A stretch of DNA of 64,000 nucleotides. Source: Macrotrachela quadricornifera (taxonomy: Eukaryota; Rotifera; Eurotatoria; Philodinida; Philodinidae). The notes beneath the pieces were generated by a model. It saw only the letters and a list, made by a program, of their open reading frames with translations. It was not told where the DNA came from and searched no databases. Numbering within the stretch: position 1 is the stretch's first letter; each line of letters begins with the position of its first letter. The position numbers were made by a program, and so were the translations under genes. The stretch is taken from NCBI GenBank assembly GCA_022393335.1, contig JAJEKB010020415.1, positions 167,109 to 231,108 on the forward strand, written 5' to 3'. Below are positions 12,101-24,100 of this stretch, in pieces.

Positions 12101-14222
12101 TACTATTGTTCTTCAAAGACAGCAATTTAAAACGGGATCGAATATATTTCACAAAGGTTGTAATCCGAATTATTATATTCTTTATTGTTTAAGAATAAAC
12201 CTTAAAACCGGTGAAGTTTCATTAGTGCATGCTGGTATTGATGGAATTTATAATCATGCAGTTTTGAATTATACGTTTCAAAACAAAGAACTTGATATAT
12301 CAACATTGAATTATGTGCATATAAGTTCCGGTAGTCAAAATATTTCTGTTCGAAATCTCATTATTAGTCATGAACAAATTCCTGAGGCACATCCAAAGTT
12401 CGACAAAAATTTTACAAGCAACATTGACGATGTAGAAATGGTTGATGTATCCGAACAACAACTAGAACCATCATCACCTAATCTTTCACCAAAGGTAGAT
12501 GAACAAGGCAGCAACATGAGTAGTTCAGTAACAGGAGCGTTTAACATGATAGGAAAACTCGTTCAAAAGTTGAATCCATTTGGTTCATCGGATGAACCAA
12601 CAACGGATCTGACAGACGAATCTGATTCTGAACCTAGTTTACCACCATGTAAAAATTGGATTAATTGCCTCGATCAATATTCGAACAAAACATCACTAAC
12701 GCATAATCAGCAATATTGTCATCCTTGCCGTTTCTCGGAACTTTGTACAAACATAAATGATAAGTCTCATTCTAAACAGTTTATACATATCAAAACTGGA
12801 GCATCGAAATGTGTTGATGATGGCAATTGTAAGAAAATAACCAATCCTGTTCATCGATACGCTTATAGACACACTGGCCATCCTGATCTATTATATCCTT
12901 GTCACAGTCAAAAAGCATGTAAAGATAAAACCTTTGCTCATAGAATTAGATATTCACATGGCGAAGATATCAACATATCAACTATTCATAGAGATTCATC
13001 AGGTAAATAAAATGACTAATCAAATAATAATTATACTAAGATTTTTTATATGCTGTTATTTACTTTTTGCTTTATAATCTTCCTATATTAATCATATCCA
13101 TGTATTCTACATTTAGAGAAGACAACATCACATCAAGACAACAAAATTCACACTTCACAGCATATTAGAGCAACTACAACAACTGCTAAGTCATCACCAC
13201 CCAAAACATCGTTCACTACGAATGTAGTTACTTCCAATCAAAATAGTAGTCGAAAACCTCCAGTGACTACTAATACAAGTTATCATGATCAAACTAGTAA
13301 CCGAACTACAAATTTTAGCAATAGTCATTCAAATACGAGACACGAAAGAACGATGAACGAATCATCTTATGACTGGGTAGCTGATCCAGACGACGAATCT
13401 GATGAAGAAGACTCAGTCTTGGATTTCTACAATGCCGATGCTGGTAAAAGTTCTATTAATGATGCATTAGAATACGATGAATATGGCAATCCAAAGGGCA
13501 CAACTTATGATTTGGGCAAAGATGGAGCTTTTAAAGATTTTAGTATTTTAATTGGACAGTTTTACCCCTTTGACATGCAGAAACCAATCGATGCATTGAA
13601 AGTCAAAGGTTTTCAAGTAAAACATGTGAAATCTGAAAATGAATGTATAAGTGAATTTCAATCTAATCGCCATCAAATAGCATGGATCATTAGTACAAGT
13701 TCTATACAAAATAGTGCATTTATATCGGCTCTAACAAAATATCATTCATCTGGGGGTGCTGTTTTCTTGTTTGCTGATAATATACCCTTAGTAGTTCATG
13801 CGTCTGAATTTTTGAAGGCAAAATTCGGTATTACACTTGATGGGAATTATTACGGTTCCAAAACACTCACATATATGGAAAATGGTCATGATAAACCTGG
13901 TCATTATGGTCAACATATGATTTTTACTGGTATTCAAAAACTATTTGAAGGGATTACGATTTGTCATCCAGTTTATTCAACAGCAGAAAGTCGAAAACAC
14001 TTTGTCAACGTGGCTACAGCCACTGATGGCCAACCAACTGTTGGCGTTTATGATCCCCCTACAAACTCAACTGAAGGTCGATTAGCATTGGATTGCGGAT
14101 TTACTAAGTTATATTGTAATTGGGATTCAGCAGGCACTGCTCGATATATCGTTAATGTCAGTACTTGGCTTTTAGCAATTGAAAAACGTGTTAAAGGAAA
14201 AAAGAAGAAACCGAGAATGTAA
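6104..14222 (+). CDS. Giant poly(ADP-ribose) glycohydrolase-like protein with PBZ zinc-finger arrays (4 exons, 2631 aa)
   Basis: Exons 6104-7244, 7300-9370, 9425-13002 and 13117-14222 join in phase; introns are 55, 54 and 114 nt, all GT..AG. An in-frame TAA directly precedes the ATG. In order: an unassigned N-terminus; a possible RRM-like stretch near residues 400-470; a bacterial-type PARG (DUF2263/TIGR02452-like) domain near 840-1120 carrying GGGYRKGDGAQEE, the GGG-x(6-8)-QEE signature that holds the catalytic glutamate; about nine PBZ-like units (C-x5-C-x6/7-H-x5-H, e.g. CPFGGNC...H...H) at about 1160-1430; a region of unknown fold with GQYYGDIVIVF near 1645; three or four more PBZ-like units at about 2145-2250; an acidic/Thr-Ser linker; and a C-terminal Rossmann-like, glutamine-amidotransferase-like domain (about 2400-2620). 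PARG cleaves poly(ADP-ribose); PBZ fingers bind it. A nuclear role in PAR turnover after DNA damage is inferred. The C-terminal domain call is weak. Confidence 0.85.
7245..7299 (+). other. Intron 1 of PARG/PBZ gene (55 nt)
   Basis: GTTACT donor and TTTAATAG acceptor. It interrupts a codon after its first base (G|AT) and reconnects two long open frames that lie in different frames. Confidence 0.85.
9371..9424 (+). other. Intron 2 of PARG/PBZ gene (54 nt), inside the PARG domain
   Basis: GTAAGTATTA donor and TTTCTAG acceptor. Joining CC|T restores the run AFKNPPEHVA, which continues the PARG fold directly, so this intron splits the catalytic domain. Confidence 0.9.
13003..13116 (+). other. Intron 3 of PARG/PBZ gene (114 nt)
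   Basis: GTAAATAAAA donor and CATTTAG acceptor; a G|AG codon is rebuilt. Without splicing, a TAA follows within three codons. Read-through would therefore give a protein lacking the Thr/Ser-rich linker and the C-terminal Rossmann-like domain, so retention would act as a natural truncation switch (inference). Confidence 0.8.
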
Positions 14223-14296
14223 ACATTGGTTTTCATTTAGATTTGTTATTTCCTATTGATAAATACATGTATACGCATTTTTGCTATTGTATTTTC

Positions 14297-14302
14297 AATA
14301 AA
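14297..14302 (+). promoter_or_regulatory. Polyadenylation signal AATAAA for PARG/PBZ gene
   Basis: AATAAA lies 75 nt after the stop codon, and further AATAAA-like words follow within 20 nt. Position and composition fit a 3' end here. Confidence 0.6.
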
Positions 14303-15012
14303 CAAAAGAATAAATAAATATTTTTCAAACGTATAACAGCTGTCTTTAAAGACTTTTTGTCGATTGATTCATTCATTGATGTATACATTCTAAATAGATC
14401 CTCCATTGGTGACTAACATTCCATTTAGTCATTTTGATTTTTCTATATCATTTCTGCATCTCTCAGGTTTGTTCAATCCTAATGGTTACTGGAATTTGAT
14501 TCAATTCTAGCGTCGATTAGCTATCCATAAAAAAATCATTAAATAGATGACGTTTTTCTGTACAAATTGAGTGACTAATCATTTCAAGGATGAAAAAATT
14601 GATACAATTGTAGATTCAATCATTGTTATTTATATTGACATTGAGATATTCTTATAATCTGAGGTTTTTATTCTCTTACAGATGACGTTGTAGATATATG
14701 GTAGTAATTGATGCGAGAACTTAGAAAAACAGAATATTTTTCCACTACAAAAATCCTTTGGATACTCGGTTTTTTTCTTCTAAAATCCTAATTGTAATTT
14801 AATAATATTTCCTTAAGGTATCAAATAGGAATTCGAATAGTCTTTCTTCAGTCAAATCCATTGATTGATTGATTGAGTCAAAGTTCGATAATCTATGGGC
14901 TAGTTTTTCTAGACCTAGTGCAGCCTAGATTAAGAGCTGGCGAGTATTCACGGTTAGCTCTCTACTTTTTTTATAATGAAAGAAGCATCTAAAATTTCAT
15001 TTGAAGAAATAG
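14303..15012. other. Spacer between two convergent giant genes
   Basis: About 890 nt separate the two stop codons, and this part lies between their poly(A) signals. Only AT-rich sequence is seen, with no open frame of note. Confidence 0.6.
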
Positions 15013-15018
15013 TTTATT
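15013..15018 (-). promoter_or_regulatory. Polyadenylation signal for the RNF213-like gene
   Basis: TTTATT on the plus strand reads AATAAA on the minus strand, 95 nt beyond the stop codon of the RNF213-like gene. Confidence 0.5.
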
Positions 15019-15112
15019 AACGAAAAGTTGTGATTAGGAATATATCTTCAATAATAGATATGCAGAGAAACAAAATAAATGTGTCAATTTTATGTATCAA
15101 CTAGTATCAAGT

Positions 15113-18100
15113 CTATATTCGGATTCTTTGTAATTCAAATTGTATAAAAGTAGTTCCATCAGGTAATAATCCAATAATTTCTTTGATTGATTTGTTCAGT
15201 TCAGTTTTCGTTCGAAACTTATTCGCAACAACTAATTTATATAAGTGAAGATTATCCTGTGGAATACTAAACTTATAAAATGCTTCTTCAAGAATCGTCG
15301 AAACCAATGTATTTTCACTAGAAGACAAAACGATTGTTTCGTCACCATTTTTAATTGAACATTTTAAAGTTGCTGTACAAATCAGTTGCAACTCTATCTT
15401 AATCATCGAAGAATTGATAGCATCAAGTGACATATCGTCATCATCAAGTACGTTATTCTGAAACATCAATTGATAGTAATCACTATTCACTGCGAATAGT
15501 TGACATGCAATTTGACATAGATGTTTAATTATGATAGAATATGAACATTGAAATTTGATTGAACGTTGATCTTCAACATTGACAATAGTAGCAGTTATCG
15601 ATAATATGGCGTCTACCAATATAAATTCAATAGTTGATCGTAATGGAAATGATATCAATTGTGTATCTAATGATGGAGTAATATCTTTTAAATAGAGAAG
15701 CGATTGTCGTGCAGTATTGATTTTATTTTGTTGATAAACATTGGCCATAGTTGCAAAAATAGTAAACTGTTGAGATATAACATTTTCTTGATCATCAACT
15801 TCAACAAGGATTGAATCGGATAATCGTTCAATTGAAATCAAGCATATTTCACTTTCTTTTACAAGAATAAATTTTGTATCATTTAAATTCAATAATTTTT
15901 CATCATTATCAATAATTATATTTGTTATCTTCAAAGCTAAATATTTGTAAATGTTAGGATTAGTTTCTGTTAATTGTATAATTTGCCTGATAGTTATTTC
16001 TCTATTTGAAATCGGTATTTGAAATTCTTGTTTATCATCATATTTAGTTATATTAATCAAGATTGATATAGAAAATTGAATTGGTTGACTATTATTTTCA
16101 TCAATGATATATGTATCAATTGATTTTTTCATGTCATCTTGAGATAGAGATTGTGTTTGATTTCCGTTCAATGTAAGAACACAATTATCAGGCGAAATAT
16201 TCAATTTCAAGTTCTGTAAAAGTTCTTGCCTATTCAATATAAGATATATTGGTATCGATTTAATCGCACGAACAGTTTGGCTGTGATTCTCAAATGAAAA
16301 TATCACGTCAATAGTATCATTCATTTTTATACCGTCAAAAATTGTTGTCATTGATGGATGAATTGTTGAAGATATTGATTGATTTTCATCTACAATGTTA
16401 TGATATTTTTGATCCCAATATGCATATTTTTCAGTTATTACTGATACGAAAGTTTTTAACCAAGAATCAATTATTTTCCATTTTGTTGCTCGATGAAATA
16501 AACTCGTTTGTTGTTGACCTAACAAAGTATAAGCAAAATGAAAATTAAAGGAAAAAGTTGTTAGCTTTATCACTGAGATTAAAATGTAAAATACAATTAA
16601 GCTGCTTACTAATACCATATAAATGAGAAAATACTACGGTATCTATAATGGAAAGATGACTGCAATTGAGCAGGTCTTTTAAAGGAATCTTGCTAAAAAT
16701 GTCCCTCACGTTAAGAGAATGAGGATAATGTACATTTTAGTGTTTATTATTGCATCATAGTTATAAACTTGTATGAAGATGCTTTTTATCTAAATTTTCC
16801 CCGTTCTCTCCTTCCATTCCTTATCACAATCGAGAATCTCGTTCCTAATACTTCAATAAGCTTTTCAGTTAATATTTCATAAAAATTTGATTGCAAAAAT
16901 TTCGCAATGAATTGTCTTTATTAATAATATATTTAATGTTTACCTGATTTTGATTGATAAGTAATTTCACAAAGATCCATTGTTTTATTTTCTTGTTCTT
17001 CAACTACTGTAATAATAATAGGTTTGTTCTTGGCAATGTTATTGTCGATTCGGTGGATATCAGCAACTCTTCCATCCTTGATAAATCTTCCGAATTCATC
17101 GAAAAAGCAAAGATAACAATCGAATTTTGATATAGGTTTACGATAGTTATTATCGATAAAACGATTAATAATTGACAAAATATTACAATCAGAAGTAGTT
17201 AAATATTGTAATATTTCTGTTTGAAGATGAAATTCAATTGGAATCAGAAGTGTTTTATCAATGATACGATATTCTTTCATTATTTGATGAGATTGTATAA
17301 GATCAGTACTTTTCAAATCTAGTAATATTTGTTCTTTGTCAATAACAGTGAATACACCGTGATCATATTTTTTTTCTTTAAATAATTTATTTAATTGTTC
17401 GCGTAATTTACTGGGTATCCAGAGTCGAGAAATAGTTTCACCATTAGGAAGAGTTATAAGAAATTGTTGTGCTGTTGTTGATGATATAATTTCTTCTTTT
17501 TGCTTTTGGATTTTAGTTTGTTGAATAAATGCTGCTGATGATAATGGTACAAATTTGATATATAATTCAAATAAAGATGAATATTCAACTTTTGAGAAAA
17601 ATTTTATATCAGAAATCGATGATTCAGTGGTCGATAGATTTTCTGTTAGCGGTAATAGAAGAATATCATCAAGAATATTTTCTGTTTGAGTTGAAACCAC
17701 TGTTGGATTAATATCATTTATTGTAAAAAAATCCCAATCATCAGTTTGATATATCGGTTTTATGGGTTTATTTAAATATTGACCAAAACTATTGATACTT
17801 ATCTGTTGGTTTTGTTCACTATCAAAATTTTCATTCCATAATAATTTTTTCTCTTTTTCTTCAATATTAACCAGTTTTTCTTGTAATTTTGAACGTATCT
17901 GTATTAAATGAATGACTAATGCAACATAATTTTCACATTTAATTTTATTTGATAAATAAGATACAATTGAATTTTGAATTTTTGCATCTTTACAAATTAT
18001 TAATAATGATTTATTTGATTGTTGTAAGAGAATATCTTCGATTTCTTTCAATTTATTCAAGAAATCAGTGATTATTTCGATTCTTGATTGTATAATATCA

Positions 18101-21100
18101 TCAGTTAATTCATTATCATTAAATTGAAGTAATTCTTTTTGAAAGATTTCATTGAGTTTATTATTTAATTTATCATCAATTGGTATTTGAAGAAGATGTG
18201 ATACATTAGTCATTAAATATTGAAAATGACTAATTGATTGTTTATATATTTTTCTAATATGATTCATATGACATAATTGAAAATCTTTTATTTCATATTG
18301 TTCTAATTGTTTTCGAATATTTTCATCATTCATTACTGAAGAAATATATTCGTATAGATTCATATTTGAAAAATCATTTTCAATATTATTTAATGTTAAT
18401 GAAATTTGTACAAGAAGATTATAACCATAATAGAGTTTATCTAATAACATGTCTTTTAAATGATTCCATTCGTTTTCAAGTTGTTCCTGATTGAGTGAAA
18501 TTGAATAAATTTCATTGAGATAAAATGTTTCATCATTATCATTTGTTATTTGAATTGACTTCATTCGTCGTATATGACATTGATATTTTTGTTTGATATG
18601 AAGATAATTAATACGACAGAAAAGTAAATATTTTCGAAGAATATATGATTGAACATAACGAAAATCGTAAGTAAATTGTGTGTCAAACATTGGAAAATAT
18701 TGTTCTTTAATATTAAGACTTGCTTGACAAAGTTGTTCAATTTGTGAACAATCGTAATCATTCAATGAAATAACACCGGTATTATTACGAACAATTTGTA
18801 AAATCGATATTTCTCTTGAAGTTAATTCATTAATTAAAATTTTTAATAAATCAATTCGATTATTATTCTTATCATTATTTATCTCATTCTTGACTAAATC
18901 CACTAAATTATTGTGATGATCAACGAGGATACTAAAGCAAAAACAAAAAAGAATGAAATAGTAAGCTCTTAGACAAAAACTATTTTAAAAGCTACAATAT
19001 TTTAAATTCCTTTGAAAGTGAAGCGAGTTCAAATCCTGACTTCAATTTGAATCAATCATTAAACAAATCATTTATTCTTATAATAAAGACATATTTCATT
19101 TTTACATCAAACAAGAACGATACTTAAGATAGTTATCCCTCATTCTTAGCGAAGCATCATTCATTAGCCCAATCACTTTATCGTCTGATTTTAAAATTCA
19201 TGATGAAATTTTATAGAAAGTTGTTTCGCGAAAATACCTGATGTTATTATGATTAAATATATATTGCATTAGAACAAAATATTTTTAAGAGCTTTGTATC
19301 AAATTAGTTAGGTCTTTATACGCAGAAAAGGAAAACATAAGAAAAATAGTATGACTAACCGTACCTCAATATACGCATGACAATATCGCCTGTATCGTAT
19401 TTTTCTGTTGTCATTAGGTAGTTCACTGGTGTTTGCCATGAGATTGTTTTAAAACGTTGAATTTCGTCATGAACACCTAGTCGAAATAAGCCATTAGTAA
19501 ATTGATGATAAGTATTGACAGCTTTAATTCCATTCTCAATGATTTGATAGTGATCATTACTATTATCATTTCGATACTGCATTTGATCATGAATATAATC
19601 ATTATATTTTTGTCCTCGATTGTACAATTCTTGTAAAGTAACGATCAAAAATTCATCACGTTCAATTAATTGTGTGTAGGTTTGATGTAAAAGAATATAA
19701 AATTGACTCAAATCATGTATCAATTTAGTCATTTTAAGGAAATCAGTCGAGTTAATCATATGTTGTAAGATTTTCAATGAAAATTGTGATTGTATTGGAC
19801 TGTGTAATTCTGTTCTGAAATGTAGAAATTGGACATCGATAGGCATTCGACTTATAAATTCTATTAAGTTTGTGTGTATTTGGGATTGTAGATATAATTG
19901 ATTAATATATTTTTTGTATTCACCTAATTTGTGGTAAACAAAATAAAAAACTTGATTTTGATATTCTTGTTCAGCTTTGAGTTTATCATTCAGTGTTATA
20001 AATATCGGCATAATCCACGAATTCTTTTGAGAATTTACTGTTAAACAAGCCATTTGTTCGAAACAATGATTAAGTAGAATACATGCATCGTCTTGATTCC
20101 GACACGATGATAAAAACTTAAATATCGACAATAGCCGAGCATGAACAAAATGACAAACTTCTGTTCGCTCATTATCATTAGTTATGTAAACAGCAGAAGG
20201 GTTATCTATGACATCTTTTTTAGCTAAAATAGGACCATACAGGTTTTCAACGGATGTATCGAATAACAATAAATGCCAAGCCTGAATGATTAAGTCTAGT
20301 ACAATACATTAGAAAAATTTGAAGTACTTACCATGGCACCAAATATGGAGAAATAGACAATATAGGCAGCTGGAATATTCAATGCACTTTCAGCTTCTAT
20401 GTGAATAATATCACCGTTCTCTTGTATAACACAATCGTAATGAACACCATTACTCTGAATAGGTTGATTCACTGATGATCCGAAGCCTATCAAAATTTAC
20501 AAATATGTATTACCTAAGGTAAGTCAAAAACAGTGATCCAGGTAGAACACTTCCATTAATAAAGCTTTAGAAAACGTTCTTTTTTATAAGGTGATAGAGA
20601 AAATAATATTTTATTTTTCTATACTCTACGCTCATTCTTTAGAGTTACACTTTGCATTTCCATTTTCAATCATTTAATAAGTTCTATTAAAAAGCCAAAA
20701 TATGACACAAGATACCCTGTAGAAAGTTTTACAATTTACATGAGATTGCATACTTTTACTGTGTACTACTTGGTTCTTAAAAAGCAAAATTTGATTCCAT
20801 CAATTGTCATTACTCAGAAAAATTCGCTTTTTTAAATTTAATATACGTTTGTAAAACATTGAAAGATGAAATGCAAACTACAGCCATTTAATCTGTTTCG
20901 TTCGTTTGTGACCTCGCCCTCAAATGCAGCTCGTATCGCAAATTCATTATTAGGATATTACCTTCAGAGTGATCAAATAACTTGGAAACACAGAACATTA
21001 TCTTCTCGATCATATCATAAAAAAGGAAAAGTTTTCTAAATCTTTCTATACGGAAGTATTCTGCTTGGACTATTATTTTTGAATGATCCTATGTAATAAG

Positions 21101-24100
21101 AGAAGTATGTGTCAATTACAAAAAACATACTAAAGTTTACCTCAAAATAAGAACAGTTCAAAAATATCATAAGAACATTTTCAACATTATACGAGAAGCA
21201 GATTTGTAGAAAACTATCCTTAGCTCCCCAAAATAGCTAAAATCATCTAGATTACGACAAAAATAAAAATGGTCTCATACATCTACAATCTCCTATATTT
21301 AAAGTTTTGGAAATACTTTACCAAAGGTGTTCTGTAAAGCTAATGGATTAAATGTAAATGGCCTTAAAAAACATTGTTTTCCACTCATCATAATCATAGC
21401 CATTAGATTGACCAATGAATGACGAATACTCAATTCATCTACATTTGTACAATCTAATCTAAACAAATTATCAAGATAATTGCTTTCAGTAACATTGTTT
21501 GCTTTTGGATATCCGATCATAAATTGTTCTGGTTGTAAAATGACACGAAATACTGCTAATTCTTCAGCTATTGGTTGTAATGTATTTTCAATAATTTTCA
21601 ATAATTCATTAAGTTTTGTTAAAATATTCTTACAATAATAATCATAATAGATTTTTAATAATAACATGACTTTAATTTCAATTAATTCTAATTGAGGTGG
21701 AGTTGAAATTTGTTTTGATTGAATCCAATCTAGAAGAATTTTCCATTGTTGTTGATCAACATTATTTTTTACACAATCATCAATAATTTTACTTAATTCT
21801 GCATATGGTTGATGAAGTTTAGGAAAACTCGATGAAGTATTATTTGTCGATAAAGTAAATTCTAATTGATCACTTAATTGTAAATATTTATTCGATTGAA
21901 AAATTTGTTTTAATTCTAATAAATTATATAAATTTGTTGCCCATGATTTGTTTATTTGTTGTATATGATTCGATGCTAATAAATTTAACAGATAATTCCA
22001 TGAACGTTTTGTTATGATTGTAGATAAAAATAATTGTAAATGAAAAGTTAATTGAATTGGTTGTTTGCTTTGATCAATTGATAAATATTCTTTAATTATT
22101 GTCGTTAGAATTGAATTAAATATATATGTATTACTATTTTCAGAAGATGTTTCACATAATAATAAAGCAGTTAATCGTAATAAAAAATAATCTTTTAATT
22201 GTTTAAAGAATAATTCTGCAAGATTTATTAAATTTTTTATTTTAATCGAAGGCATTTTTGCTATCATTATTTTATTAATTAATTCACATTTAATTGTTTT
22301 TTCATTATTTAATTCTTGTCGTAAATAGAAAAAGAATAAATCTAATAATACAGGACGTTTTTCTTGATTATTAATGGTTACAAGCGATGGATGATAGGGT
22401 AATTGATAATTCTCAAACAAAGTTTCATAAGAAATATTTTCAATAATAATTGAAAAAAGACTATTAACACGATCCCATAGATCAATTATTTCGTTATTTT
22501 GTTGAGATATTTCAATTGAAATATTAGCTAAATAATTAAATAAAAATTGCTGTTTTGATAAATTTATTTCATATGTTCTTTGATTAAGATCTTTAAATAG
22601 ATAATTAATTTCTTGTTCAGAAAATTTTTTCGATGTTTTTAATATTAATATGATCCATTGATAAAGATCAATGATCAATGTTGAATTATTTATTTTACAA
22701 TTTTTAAGATATTTATTAATTGAATCAACAATGGTTGGTATTAATTTCAGATATATCGAAGTATTATAATTAAAATTTTCATTATCATCTATAAGTTGTG
22801 TATCATTTAATAAATTCGATATTAATGATTTTGGTTGGGGAATATCTTCATTTAAAAAAATGAGATAAGCTAAATTCATAAATTCAATTCGAACTTTAAT
22901 ATTAATTAATTGAATATCATCAATAAAATTTGATATTGAACAATATTTCGAAATAAATGTAAATGCATAAATCCATGATTCATTATTAGTATTAGTTGAA
23001 CATATTTGACAAAGATTTTTCCATAAATAATTGAACAATAATCGAAATAAATCTTCTCGAATTTTTCTACGAGTTAATTCATTATTATTGATAGATAATT
23101 TAGTATAGAATGACTGTGTTGGTTCGAGACGATCAAGAATTCGACAAGCAGAATATAAGGATAAAAGATCATTTTGATTGTATTCAAAACTTGTATAAAT
23201 ATGAGCAAGAAGCCATACATGTCTATTGAGACATTGATCAAATGATTGACGATCATTTTCATCAATTAATCTTAAGTAATCAGCAACAAATCTCTTACTT
23301 TTTTCACATTGAATAGGATCATCATTTGAATTTTTCTCAATAATTGAACAAAATGTTTGAATTAAATCAGATGAATATGAATCCAATAGATTTGTCGAGA
23401 TAATATCGAGTAAAACTTTATCTTTCATTATCAGTTGAATTAATTCTGTTCGAAATTGTTCAGCAGTAAATTGACTTGAATCATACTCATCAGTATAGTT
23501 ATCTAATGGTGTATAATAATATTGTGGACGATCATTAAACATTTCTAAAATATCAATCGGAAAGATTTACAAAGAAATAAATGAGGATCTTATCAATTCT
23601 GAATCTCAACAAAAATTATTTTATATAATCATGATTATGAATGGATTGTATGTATCGTAATATAATTAGACAATGCGATAAATAACAGAGACCGAAACGG
23701 GGCGGGATAAAATAACAGCGGGGCAGGGCGGGGCGGGTTGAAGTTTTAGAGAAATACAGCGGGGCCAGGCGAGGCGGGGTAAAATAACAGTGGGGCGGGG
23801 CGGGGCGAGGCGGGGTAAAATAACAGCGAGGTGGGGCGAAGTTTTACTTTCGAAATTTGCCCGTGCCAAAATTTGATTACAAAATATTTAAATGTAGCGG
23901 TTTAAAAGAAAAAAAATATTTGAATCCTTTACTATTCTGGCAAGAATATCAACAAATATTTCTAAATCTAGCAAAATTAGCGCGTCGTACTTTTGCCATA
24001 CCATGTAGCTCAGCTGCGATGGAGAGAGAATTTTCTGCTGCTGGTCAAGTTATTAATCAAAGAAGATCAAATTTAGACCCATCAACTGTTAACAACGTCT

